Shown here one piece after another: positions 1 through 5,834 of a stretch of 5,834 nt of DNA. The stretch is from Clostridiales bacterium (GTDB lineage Bacteria; Bacillota; Clostridia; Oscillospirales; Oscillospiraceae), in contig JAJBTD010000060.1 of assembly GCA_020861055.1 (NCBI GenBank), positions 1 through 5,834 on the forward strand, read 5' to 3'. The notes beneath the pieces are model-generated. The model worked only from the letters and a program-made list of their open reading frames with translations, did no database searches and was not told the origin of the DNA. Numbering within the stretch: position 1 is the first letter of the stretch; the number at the start of each line of letters is the position of its first letter. The translations under genes and the position numbers were made by a program.

Positions 1-26
1 TGGTCTGAGCAACTTAACCGTACCAC
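1..26 (-). CDS. Possible 5' end of a divergent gene, cut by the window edge
   Basis: Reading the reverse strand, a GTG codon at 26-24 is preceded by AGGAG (37-33) with a 6-base gap, and the frame stays open to the window edge, giving about eight residues (VVRLSCSD). A possible extended -10 promoter lies upstream at 75-83. Eight codons are too few to recognise a family. The arrangement would make this a gene divergent from the aldolase gene, sharing an intergenic region of about 175 bases. The call rests only on the ribosome binding site and its spacing; the AGGAG could be chance in a purine-rich stretch. Confidence 0.25.
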
Positions 27-74
27 AGGTTTCTCCTATTCGCTACTCTTTTTTCCTCTTATCTGTTAAGCGTC

Positions 75-83
75 ATTGTAACA
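75..83 (-). promoter_or_regulatory. Possible extended -10 promoter for a divergent transcript
   Basis: On the reverse strand the sequence reads TGTTACAAT, which fits an extended -10 element (TGn followed by TACAAT, five of six matches to TATAAT). No convincing -35 hexamer is seen 16-18 bases upstream. A start near position 68 would give a leader of about 40 bases, purine-rich, ending at the AGGAG/GTG at 37-24. It is only supportive of the putative partial gene at the left edge. Confidence 0.25.
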
Positions 84-119
84 CCTACAGCACACTTCCG
101 ACTTTTTTTGCTCTTTTCC

Positions 120-148
120 TTGACATAAACAGGCAAGGGCGGTATTCT
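120..148 (+). promoter_or_regulatory. Sigma-A type promoter for the aldolase-like gene
   Basis: A perfect -35 hexamer TTGACA (120-125) is separated by exactly 17 bases from TATTCT (143-148), which matches TATAAT at four of six positions. Transcription would be expected to begin near 155, giving a leader of about 45 bases before the ATG at 201. The match is good and correctly placed for the downstream gene. No operator or riboswitch is evident in the short leader. Confidence 0.7.
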
Positions 149-154
149 ATTAAA

Positions 155-173
155 GGTCTGCGTCTGTCGGACC
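155..173 (+). other. Small hairpin at the predicted 5' end of the aldolase mRNA
   Basis: GGTCTG (155-160) can pair with CGGACC (168-173), giving six pairs including one G-U around a seven-base loop. It begins about where transcription from the 120-148 promoter should start. Hairpins at the extreme 5' end are known to protect some bacterial mRNAs, but a stem this short could occur by chance. Confidence 0.25.
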
Positions 174-188
174 CTAACGAACTGGAAC

Positions 189-194
189 GAGGTG
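189..194 (+). promoter_or_regulatory. Ribosome binding site deciding the aldolase start
   Basis: GAGGTG at 189-194 lies six bases before the ATG at 201. An in-frame GTG at 192-194 would extend the protein by three residues (MPA), but that GTG is itself part of the ribosome binding site and has no well-placed site of its own. The ATG at 201 is therefore preferred. Confidence 0.6.
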
Positions 195-200
195 CCTGCT

Positions 201-1178
201 ATGAACGCCAATCTGATCTCCTATGTGCCGAACCTGAGAGTGTTGGACTGCACCCTGCGGGATGGCGGACTGGTCAATGATTCTCAATTTTCCGATGATT
301 TCGCCAAAGCCCTCTATCAGGCCAATCTGAAGGCCGGAGTGGACTATATGGAGTTCGGCTATAAGTGTGATAAGAAGATTTTCAGTCCCGACCGATATGG
401 CAAGTGGAAGTTCTGCGATGAGGCAGACATCCGGGCTATTGTTGGGGACAACGATACCGACCTGAAAATTTCCGTCATGGCGGATGTGGGCCGGTGCGAT
501 TACAAAAAGGACATCATCCCCAAGGCGGACAGCGTTATCGACACCATCCGGGTGGCCACCTATGTCAACGCCATTCCCACCGCCATCGATATGGTGGAGG
601 ACGCAAAGAAAAAAGGCTATGAGGCCACGGTGAACATTATGGCCGTCTCCAAGGTCAACGGAGAGGATCTGAAAAACAGCCTGGAGCTGCTGGGACAGTC
701 TAGTGCGGATGTGATCTATCTGGTGGACAGCTTTGGCTCCTTCTACCCGGAGCAGATTCGTCGGCTTACCGACCAGTATATGGAGGTCGCCGACAAGTAC
801 GGCAAAAAGGTAGGCATCCATGCCCACAACAACCAGCAGCTGGCCTTTGCCAACACCATCGAGGCCATGAACAAGGGGGCTGGCGCCACCTATCTGGACG
901 CCACCGTCAACGGCCTGGGCCGGGGGGCGGGGAACTGCCACCTGGAGGGCCTGCTGAGCTTCCTCCGCAACCCCAAGTATAAGACCATCCCCATCCTGAA
1001 ATTTGTGGAGGGTTATATCCTGCCCCTCCGGGAGCAGGGACTGACCTGGGGTTATGACATTCCCTACCTTCTCACCGGACAACTCAACGCTCACCCCTCC
1101 TTCGCCATCAAGTTTATCAAGGAGGGCAGAAAGGACTACTACAATTTTTTCCACGAACTGTTGGATGACACACTGTAG
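201..1178 (+). CDS. DRE-TIM metallolyase, 4-hydroxy-2-oxovalerate aldolase-like
   Basis: Predicted cytoplasmic TIM-barrel enzyme of 325 residues in the superfamily of HMG-CoA lyase, isopropylmalate synthase and DmpG-type aldolases, which make or break C-C bonds beside a 2-oxo acid using a divalent metal. The DRE-TIM signature DCTLRDGG is at residues 16-23, with the expected catalytic Arg20 and metal-binding Asp21. The second metal-ligand motif, HAHNN with His207 and His209, is near the end of the barrel, and the glycine-rich NGLGRGAGN loop is at 237-245. Length is close to DmpG, and residues from about 265 may be a reduced form of its C-terminal domain, with a conserved-looking LTGQLNAHPS stretch at 291-300. 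No acylating aldehyde dehydrogenase (DmpF), the usual DmpG partner, is nearby; the gene appears monocistronic with its own promoter and a downstream hairpin. Class is secure; substrate is unknown. Such proteins are often labelled only 'aldolase catalytic domain-containing protein'. Confidence 0.9.
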   Translation: MNANLISYVPNLRVLDCTLRDGGLVNDSQFSDDFAKALYQANLKAGVDYMEFGYKCDKKIFSPDRYGKWKFCDEADIRAIVGDNDTDLKISVMADVGRCDYKKDIIPKADSVIDTIRVATYVNAIPTAIDMVEDAKKKGYEATVNIMAVSKVNGEDLKNSLELLGQSSADVIYLVDSFGSFYPEQIRRLTDQYMEVADKYGKKVGIHAHNNQQLAFANTIEAMNKGAGATYLDATVNGLGRGAGNCHLEGLLSFLRNPKYKTIPILKFVEGYILPLREQGLTWGYDIPYLLTGQLNAHPSFAIKFIKEGRKDYYNFFHELLDDTL

Positions 1179-1194
1179 TCTATAGACCGTAGCA

Positions 1195-1232
1195 GACAGA
1201 CCCGCCGGAGGAACTCCCCCGGCGGGTCTGTT
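1195..1232 (+). terminator. GC-rich hairpin after the aldolase gene, copy 1 of a repeated element
   Basis: A perfect 12-bp stem (CAGACCCGCCGG at 1197-1208 with its complement at 1219-1230) can extend by an A-U and a G-U pair at the base and by two G-C pairs beyond one mismatch toward the loop. It lies 16 bases after the stop at 1178, as expected for a terminator. The tail is weak, only TT before GCCGC, so it is not a textbook intrinsic terminator with a U-run. The arms recur almost unchanged at 3054-3094, after the next gene. Confidence 0.65.
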
Positions 1233-1287
1233 GCCGCATAAAAAGCCTGCGCAGCCCTTCCTGTGTGCCAATGCCAGCCCCTCATTC

Positions 1288-1316
1288 TTGCACGAGAGGA
1301 TGTGCGGGTATATAAT
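1288..1316 (+). promoter_or_regulatory. Promoter for the membrane protein gene
   Basis: A perfect TATAAT (1311-1316) lies in an AT-rich stretch, with TTGCAC (1288-1293) at a spacing of 17 bases. The -35 matches consensus only at its first three bases. Transcription would start near 1323, about 46 bases before the ATG at 1369. The site lies downstream of the copy 1 hairpin, so the membrane protein gene is probably transcribed independently of the aldolase gene. Confidence 0.6.
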
Positions 1317-1368
1317 AAAAATAAGGAACAGGCAAATGCTCTGCCGATTTTGACAAGGAAGTGATGGC

Positions 1369-3012
1369 ATGAAACACTTTGGCGTTACAAAGGAGCGTAC
1401 TGCAACCGACAGCTATGGCTACAGGGCGGGACGTGCGCTGCGAAGGCACGCCCTGGTGTTCCGGGTATTGATACTGTTTCTGCTTTTCCTTTACATCGTA
1501 TTTGTCGGGCAGGAACTTTATAATGGGACAGAGACTTTAGAGCGGGGCTGGGGATATTTTCTGCTGGCGGTGGGTACGGCCTTTGCCCTGCGTCTGCTCC
1601 TTTGGGTCTGGAATGAACTGATCAGACGGCGGGTGGGCCGGGCAGGTTTCCAGAGCCGCCGGGACTATAACGACTATCTCTGTCATTGGAGAAAGGATAC
1701 CGCCACCCGCAACGCAAGCCTGCTGGCGATGGCGAGGCTTGATCTATGCCTGGGCCGCCCGGAGCAGACGTTGCAGGACCTGAACAATCTGGCCCCGGAA
1801 CGGCTGACCAAGGAGCAGTTGAAAATGTTCTATTTCTATCAGGCGGCAGCTGCCCGACTTGATGGAGACGAGACTCTGTGTGCAGACGCCCTGCTGCGCT
1901 GTAAGGCCATCCCCATAGAAAAAGCGGGATGCCTGACGGATATGGAGCTGGACGACCTGTTTGGCGAAAATGCGTCCAACCGGCTGGTGAACGCCGTGGC
2001 AAACTGGGGCGGGCCGGAACCGAAGCACTCTGTGCTGCTGCCGTTGTGTGGGGCGCTTCTAACGGGCTATACCGCCTGGTATTACGGGATTGCCATGCTG
2101 TTGCCCAGCGGATATGAATACAGGACCGCGTTTGCCGCATTTTCTCTGCTGGTGATTTTCTGGGGCTGGGCAATACTGGCGTTGACCTTGATTTACAAGC
2201 TGACAGGCCGACTTTGGCGGCACTTCCGGCGTATCCCGTCGCGTATCTGCACCGGGTTGGTGACAGCGATATTGACGCTGTTAGTGTTAGTATTTCTGGT
2301 ATGCAACGGACTGTTCCAAGTCGGCCTGCTGGACCCGGAGGAAGATGCGGGCGATGGGCTGCTGATTGTCACCCAGGAAAACTACCTGAGGCCGGAGCGC
2401 AATACCGACAGCTATTATGAAGCCGACGGCCTCTTCCTGCGTCACTACTATGGTCCGGTGGAGAGTGGAGATGAGGAAAGCAAGGCCTCCGCTGTGGAGA
2501 GCGAGACGGAGAACGGAGAAAGTGCTTCTGCTGTAGAAAACGAATCTCCTTTCGAGAAAGCAGATGACGGATCGACAGGCAAGGACGCCCACCTGACCGC
2601 AGAGGAGCGGGCGGAGGCTGCCGCGCAAACCCGTCAGAAGGAGGAGCTGCTGCTGATTGCCCAATATCTGGCAGATAGCGGAGATCTGGACAGCACGGGG
2701 CTGGAAACCCTGGAACCAACTGAGTCCGCAAAAGGCACCGTCTACGTTATCCTGTGGTCGGAACCATGGGCGGAGGATGAGACGGTTACCGTCCGGGGCA
2801 GACTGGTCTATGACCGGGAATCAGCCAATGGGAAATGTGATATTTTCGTCTACTATGAGGATTACGTCACCTCAGACGGCAGCGAGGCCAAAAGCACTGC
2901 CATCCTGGAATTCTATGCTGTGAACCAGCAGTCCGGTGAGGTCATTTCCGGCGACAAACATAGCTGGAGTGACATGGGTTCCGCAGAATACCGGGAGGCC
3001 ACCGGAGAATGA
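1369..3012 (+). CDS. Unrecognised five-segment membrane protein with TPR-like part and outer C-terminal domain
   Basis: I do not recognise a family for this 547-residue protein. The ATG start has AAGGAA (1355-1360) eight bases upstream. Hydrophobic segments are near residues 28-47, 61-81, 221-246, 252-275 and 293-316. Basic stretches at 20-27, 86-98 and 279-292 place the N-terminus and the 82-220 loop inside and everything after 316 outside. The inner loop (about 110-185) is made of short amphipathic helices resembling two to three degenerate TPR units, for example ASLLAMARLDLCLGRPEQ. The outer part (317-547) has an aromatic-rich start, an acidic Ser/Glu linker (about 363-405) with a duplicated unit, a helical stretch (408-436), then a probable beta-rich domain (456-530). 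No signal peptidase site, lipobox or catalytic motif is visible. It is a single gene between two similar hairpins, convergent with the trhP-mltG operon. A sensory, scaffolding or envelope role is possible but unproven. Confidence 0.85.
   Translation: MKHFGVTKERTATDSYGYRAGRALRRHALVFRVLILFLLFLYIVFVGQELYNGTETLERGWGYFLLAVGTAFALRLLLWVWNELIRRRVGRAGFQSRRDYNDYLCHWRKDTATRNASLLAMARLDLCLGRPEQTLQDLNNLAPERLTKEQLKMFYFYQAAAARLDGDETLCADALLRCKAIPIEKAGCLTDMELDDLFGENASNRLVNAVANWGGPEPKHSVLLPLCGALLTGYTAWYYGIAMLLPSGYEYRTAFAAFSLLVIFWGWAILALTLIYKLTGRLWRHFRRIPSRICTGLVTAILTLLVLVFLVCNGLFQVGLLDPEEDAGDGLLIVTQENYLRPERNTDSYYEADGLFLRHYYGPVESGDEESKASAVESETENGESASAVENESPFEKADDGSTGKDAHLTAEERAEAAAQTRQKEELLLIAQYLADSGDLDSTGLETLEPTESAKGTVYVILWSEPWAEDETVTVRGRLVYDRESANGKCDIFVYYEDYVTSDGSEAKSTAILEFYAVNQQSGEVISGDKHSWSDMGSAEYREATGE
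2482..2559 (+). repeat. Degenerate 39-base tandem duplication in the acidic linker
   Basis: Within the membrane protein gene, residues 372-384 and 385-397 form two 13-residue units sharing ASAVE-x-E (ASAVESE at 373-379 and ASAVENE at 386-392). At DNA level the shared part differs mainly at third codon positions (GCCTCCGCTGTGGAG versus GCTTCTGCTGTAGAA), so an old duplication is likely. It sits in a Ser/Glu-rich, probably disordered outer linker, where length changes are usually tolerated. Confidence 0.5.
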
Positions 3013-3055
3013 TCCGTGGCCGTTCATATCAATTTGGAGAGAGAAAACAGCAACA

Positions 3056-3093
3056 GACAGACCCGCCGGGGAATCTTCCTCGGCGGGTCTGTT
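3056..3093. terminator. Shared hairpin between convergent genes, copy 2 of the repeated element
   Basis: CAGACCCGCCG (3058-3068) pairs perfectly with CGGCGGGTCTG (3081-3091). The stem extends inward through a G-U pair, two G-C pairs and an A-U pair to a four-base loop, and outward by A-U and G-U pairs, giving about 17 pairs. It lies 43 bases after the forward stop (3012) and 13 bases beyond the reverse stop (3107), so it is well placed to end both transcripts. The tail is TTGTCAT forward and T-rich with a TTTT run in reverse, so termination of the reverse operon looks better supported. Confidence 0.7.
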
Positions 3094-3106
3094 GTCATAG
3101 GATTCG

Positions 3107-4345
3107 CTATGCTTTTTTTGCCATTGGCTCCGTCTCCCGCCGCAAAATACTCAACGGCGGCACCGGACAGGGCAACTGCATCCGAAAGAGCATCTGAGGA
3201 TGTCTCGGCTCCTCCAGGGGCGCTCCGTCCTCCGTCTCCATGATCGGAGCGGGAAAGGATATCGGCTTGCAATCCGGGCCGACAATCTCCACTGTATCTC
3301 CGGTACGGAATTTGTTCCGCAGGCTCAGGGTGGCAAGCCCCTGTTCGTCGCAGCTCTGGACTACGGCGCAGATCTGCCATTCCCGGAGATACCGCTCATC
3401 TGCCCAATACTGCCCCGGCTGTCCGAACCAGAAGCCGGTGGAATAGGGGCGGTGACTGATCTTTTCCACCTCGTTCCGCCAGACCGGGTCGAGAGGCCGA
3501 CCCGTCTTTACCGCGTCGATGGCGTGGCGATAGGCCCCGGTGACGATGGCGGCGTAATAGGCGCTCTTGGCCCGGCCCTCGATTTTGACGGAGTTCAGGC
3601 CCACGTCGTATAGCTCCTGAATATAGTCGATCATGCACATATCCCGGCTGTTGAGCAGATAGGTTCCCTTTTCGTCCTCAAAGACGGGGAAGTATTCCCC
3701 GGGCCGCTTTTCCTCCATCAGCGTATAGCGATAGCGGCAGGGCTGGGCACATGCGCCCCGGCTGGAGTCCCGTCCCGTCATGTAATTAGAGAGCAGGCAC
3801 CGGCCGGAATAGCTGACGCACATGGCCCCGTGAACAAAGGCCTCGATCTCCAGGTCGGCGGGGGTTTTGACCCGCAGCTCGGCCACCTCGTCCAAGCTCA
3901 GCTCCCTGGCCAAAATGACCCGGCTGGCCCCCAAATCATGCCAGGCCCGGGCAGTCTCGTAGTTGCAGATGCTGGCCTGGGTGGAGATGTGCCGCTTCAC
4001 ATGAGGAGCGTAACGTCCTGCCAGAGTAAAGGCACCCAAATCGGCTACGATGACCGCATCCACGCCCGCATCGTCCAGCACCTCAAGCCAGGCAGGGAGT
4101 TCTTTGATCTCACCATTCCTCGGCATGGTGTTGATGGTGACATGACAGGCGACTCCATTCTCTTTGCAAAGGGCAGCAGCCTGGTAGATGGTCTCTTGGT
4201 TGAAATTGCCGGCAAAGGCCCGCATCCCGAAGGAGGTTCCTGCCAGATAGACCGCATCTGCGCCGTAAGCCACCGCCATGCGGAGCCGTTCCATATCCCC
4301 TGCCGGAGCCAGCAGCTCTAACAGAGGGAAATCTCCGGCGCTCAT
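3107..4345 (-). CDS. trhP: U32 family protein, tRNA U34 hydroxylation (TrhP-like)
   Basis: A 412-residue cytoplasmic protein of the U32 family. Although named peptidases, characterised members of this type (E. coli TrhP/YegQ, B. subtilis YrrN/YrrO) are Fe-S proteins needed for prephenate-dependent hydroxylation of wobble uridine 34 to 5-hydroxyuridine in tRNA. The N-terminal part (8-165) looks like the family barrel, opening with ELLAPAGD. The classic signature runs from Glu168 to Ser186 (EAFVHGAMC then SGRCLLS). Cys176, Cys183, Cys199 and Cys203 have the 7-16-4 spacing of the cluster-binding cysteines; RGACAQPCR holds the last two. LNSRDMCMIDYI (231-242) and KIEGRAKS (254-261) are further family blocks, and a small C-terminal beta domain follows from about 325. 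Length matches YrrO rather than the shorter YrrN. The start overlaps the mltG stop as ATGA, implying translational coupling; a close GAGG lies four bases upstream. Function is by family; whether it acts alone or needs a second paralogue is unknown. Confidence 0.9.
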   Translation of the reverse strand: MSAGDFPLLELLAPAGDMERLRMAVAYGADAVYLAGTSFGMRAFAGNFNQETIYQAAALCKENGVACHVTINTMPRNGEIKELPAWLEVLDDAGVDAVIVADLGAFTLAGRYAPHVKRHISTQASICNYETARAWHDLGASRVILARELSLDEVAELRVKTPADLEIEAFVHGAMCVSYSGRCLLSNYMTGRDSSRGACAQPCRYRYTLMEEKRPGEYFPVFEDEKGTYLLNSRDMCMIDYIQELYDVGLNSVKIEGRAKSAYYAAIVTGAYRHAIDAVKTGRPLDPVWRNEVEKISHRPYSTGFWFGQPGQYWADERYLREWQICAVVQSCDEQGLATLSLRNKFRTGDTVEIVGPDCKPISFPAPIMETEDGAPLEEPRHPQMLFRMQLPCPVPPLSILRRETEPMAKKA

Positions 4346-5775
4346 TCGCCCTCGTCCTCAACATAGAAATCGTCGTCGGTGATCTCGCTGTCAGAGGTGT
4401 CGGTGGTGATGCCATTTCGGTAGTTGTTGAACTCTTCGTAGGTTGCGAAGAAGTGGGTCGAGTCATCGTCGCCCAGGATGAAATAGTAATAGGTGGTGTT
4501 GTTGGGGTAGAGAGCCGCCTCGATAGCCTCCATGCCGGGATTACAGATGGTCCCGGCGGGGAGCCCTTCATAGAGATAGGTATTGTAGGGACTGTCGATG
4601 GCCAGATCCTCCTCCGTGAGCTGCTCCTTGCGCTCATCCAAGATATACTGGATGGTGGAGTCCATCTGGAGCTTGCCCAGGGTCTCGCCGGTAGACTGAA
4701 GGCGGTTATAGATGACGGAGGCGATGTCCTTCTGATCCTCGCCGTCTGTCTCCTTCTCGATGATGGAGGCGATAATCATGATCTCGTGCTGAGTATAGCC
4801 CAGGCGCTCCGCCCGCTCCTTCATATCAGAGTCAAACTTCTGGGAGTAGTTGTAGAGCATCTTAGAGAGGGCGACCTTGGCGTCTCCGTCCTTATAGAAC
4901 TCATAGGTGTCCGGGAACAGATAACCCTCCATCCAATAGGGATCATCCTGCTCCAGCCCTTCCAGGAAAGAATAGTTGAATTCATCGTTCAGAGCGGAGT
5001 ATTCCAGCGCCTCCACGGTGCAGGCGCCCTGGTCCTCCAAAAGCTGGAAAATCTCTTCCACTGTATAACCCTCAGGAATGGTGACGGTGACCGTTTCCCG
5101 AGTAGTGGAGCTGGAACTGATGTTGTTGAGCAGGGCACTGTAATCCATATCCGTTGTCAGCTCATAAGTGCCGCTGGAGATGTTCTCTGCCTTGCTGGTG
5201 AAGGCGGCATAGATTTCAAATAGATAGGGGTAGTCAATCAGCCCGGCATCCTCCAGTTTTTCGGCTACCTCGTCAATGGTATCGCCCGCCGTAATGGTGA
5301 CGCTGGCAGTCAACTCATCCTTGTTCAAGGCGAGAAGATCATTCGCCCAGCGCCAGCCAAAGGTGGCAGCAAGAAAAGCGATGGAGAGAACGCAGACCAC
5401 ATACAGGACGGCTACCAGGAAGGTGACGCCCAGGCTGCGCACTCTGGCCCGACGACGAGGTTTCCTGGAATCGGGGGATTCTCTGCCAGGGGCGCTCGCA
5501 TCTTCCGGAGAGGGAAGAGGCTGACGACGGTGTGCCTGCTGAGACTGCTCATCCGATGACACTGGGTCAGCAAGGTTGCCAATGTCCTGTGTTGGTTCGG
5601 AGAGGGCAGACTCATCCTCCGTAGCAGGAGAGGGATCTGAAGACTCTGTCTGACCGTTGGCAGGCAGTACGCCCTCCTCCCGAAGCCGGGAAACCAGCCG
5701 CTCCCAGTCGTCGTCGTCAAAGACAGAATCGCTGTGGTTTGGCGTAGAGGAAGTGTTCCGCTCCTCGTCTGACAT
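4342..5775 (-). CDS. mltG: Endolytic murein transglycosylase MltG (YceG/YrrL-like)
   Basis: MltG is a membrane-anchored lytic transglycosylase that cleaves nascent glycan strands and is thought to set glycan length during peptidoglycan synthesis. This protein has 477 residues: an acidic, Ser/Pro/Glu-rich cytoplasmic N-terminus (1-105), a basic cluster RKPRRRARVR (104-113), one membrane segment (114-138), a LysM-like subdomain (about 156-220) and a YceG catalytic domain (about 228-455). Family blocks visible are EGYLFPDTYEF (283-293), ASIIEKET (336-343) with predicted catalytic Glu340, VIYNRL (354-359), LQMDSTIQY (369-377), and SPYNTYLYEGLPAG then NPG (395-414). The tail (458-477) is acidic. 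It is longer than E. coli MltG, mainly through the cytoplasmic region, as in some other Gram-positive homologues. The start is strongly supported by AGGAGG (5788-5783), seven bases upstream. It is the first gene of the operon visible here; the promoter probably lies beyond the window. Confidence 0.95.
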   Translation of the reverse strand: MSDEERNTSSTPNHSDSVFDDDDWERLVSRLREEGVLPANGQTESSDPSPATEDESALSEPTQDIGNLADPVSSDEQSQQAHRRQPLPSPEDASAPGRESPDSRKPRRRARVRSLGVTFLVAVLYVVCVLSIAFLAATFGWRWANDLLALNKDELTASVTITAGDTIDEVAEKLEDAGLIDYPYLFEIYAAFTSKAENISSGTYELTTDMDYSALLNNISSSSTTRETVTVTIPEGYTVEEIFQLLEDQGACTVEALEYSALNDEFNYSFLEGLEQDDPYWMEGYLFPDTYEFYKDGDAKVALSKMLYNYSQKFDSDMKERAERLGYTQHEIMIIASIIEKETDGEDQKDIASVIYNRLQSTGETLGKLQMDSTIQYILDERKEQLTEEDLAIDSPYNTYLYEGLPAGTICNPGMEAIEAALYPNNTTYYYFILGDDDSTHFFATYEEFNNYRNGITTDTSDSEITDDDFYVEDEGE

Positions 5776-5782
5776 GATGATA

Positions 5783-5788
5783 CCTCCT
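5783..5788 (-). promoter_or_regulatory. Consensus ribosome binding site of mltG
   Basis: Full AGGAGG on the reverse strand with a seven-base gap to the ATG at 5775-5773. It fixes the mltG start and suggests efficient translation. The 46 bases beyond it, to the right edge, hold no gene that can be called. Confidence 0.75.
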
Positions 5789-5834
5789 CGTATAATAAGT
5801 TAAAAGTGAATAGTTTCAGGCGACAGCAGGCTTT

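Noticed and set aside
1178..1187. Ten-base palindrome GTCTATAGAC right after the aldolase stop
   Set aside because: Too short to form a stable hairpin and not repeated in the window; likely chance.
1247..1254. Eight-base palindrome CTGCGCAG between copy 1 hairpin and the next promoter
   Set aside because: Short, does not extend beyond eight bases, and is not placed over the promoter; no support for an operator.
174..1370. Reverse-strand open frame of 398 codons spanning the whole aldolase gene
   Set aside because: It is antisense to a gene with clear DRE-TIM motifs, its translation shows no recognisable domain, and such long mirror frames are common opposite GC-rich coding sequence.
3830..4321. 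Forward-strand open frame of 163 codons opposite the U32 gene
   Set aside because: It overlaps the U32 barrel and signature region on the other strand and has no family features; it is a shadow frame.
4453..5223. Forward-strand open frame of 256 codons opposite mltG
   Set aside because: The reverse strand carries all MltG family blocks here. The forward translation is a hydrophobic, motif-free mirror product of codon bias.
5792..5813. Possible mltG promoter (TATTAT with CTGAAA upstream on the reverse strand)
   Set aside because: Transcription would start at about 5785, inside the AGGAGG at 5783-5788, destroying the ribosome binding site. The AT-rich stretch is more likely just spacer, with the promoter further upstream.
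5816..5833. Possible end of an upstream reverse-strand gene (KPAVA then TGA)
   Set aside because: Only five codons are visible and another reverse frame also ends nearby, so the frame cannot be chosen.

Overview
The window looks like chromosomal DNA from a Gram-positive member of the Bacillota, most likely a moderately GC-rich gut-type clostridium (Oscillospiraceae-like). The evidence is strong AGGAGG-type ribosome binding sites, sigma-A style promoters, and an mltG gene directly coupled to a U32 (TrhP-type) gene, an arrangement resembling the Bacillus yrrL-yrrM-yrrN-yrrO neighbourhood. This placement is inference; there is no rRNA or other firm taxonomic marker.

Layout from left to right. 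Positions 1-200 are intergenic. They hold a good forward promoter (120-148) and a weak case for a divergent gene that leaves the window at the left edge. A stand-alone forward gene (201-1178) encodes a DRE-TIM metal-dependent aldolase/lyase of the 4-hydroxy-2-oxovalerate aldolase-like group and is followed by a GC-rich hairpin (1195-1232). A second forward gene (1369-3012), with its own TATAAT promoter, encodes an unrecognised five-segment membrane protein that has a cytoplasmic TPR-like helical part and a large outer domain. A second hairpin (3056-3093), with arms almost identical to the first, lies between this gene and the convergent reverse-strand operon.

The reverse-strand operon runs from right to left. 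mltG (5775-4342) encodes an endolytic murein transglycosylase, and the trhP-like U32 gene (4345-3107) overlaps it by 4 bases (ATGA). The two products have no obvious shared pathway (cell-wall glycan cleavage versus tRNA wobble-uridine hydroxylation), but the linkage is known in Bacillota. In Bacillus a tRNA methyltransferase gene sits between them and is absent here.

I see no mobile element, CRISPR array, tRNA or rRNA. Most of the window is ordinary core-genome content. The two points most worth following up are the repeated hairpin that brackets the unknown membrane protein gene, and that protein itself. I did not find convincing evidence of a new multi-gene system.
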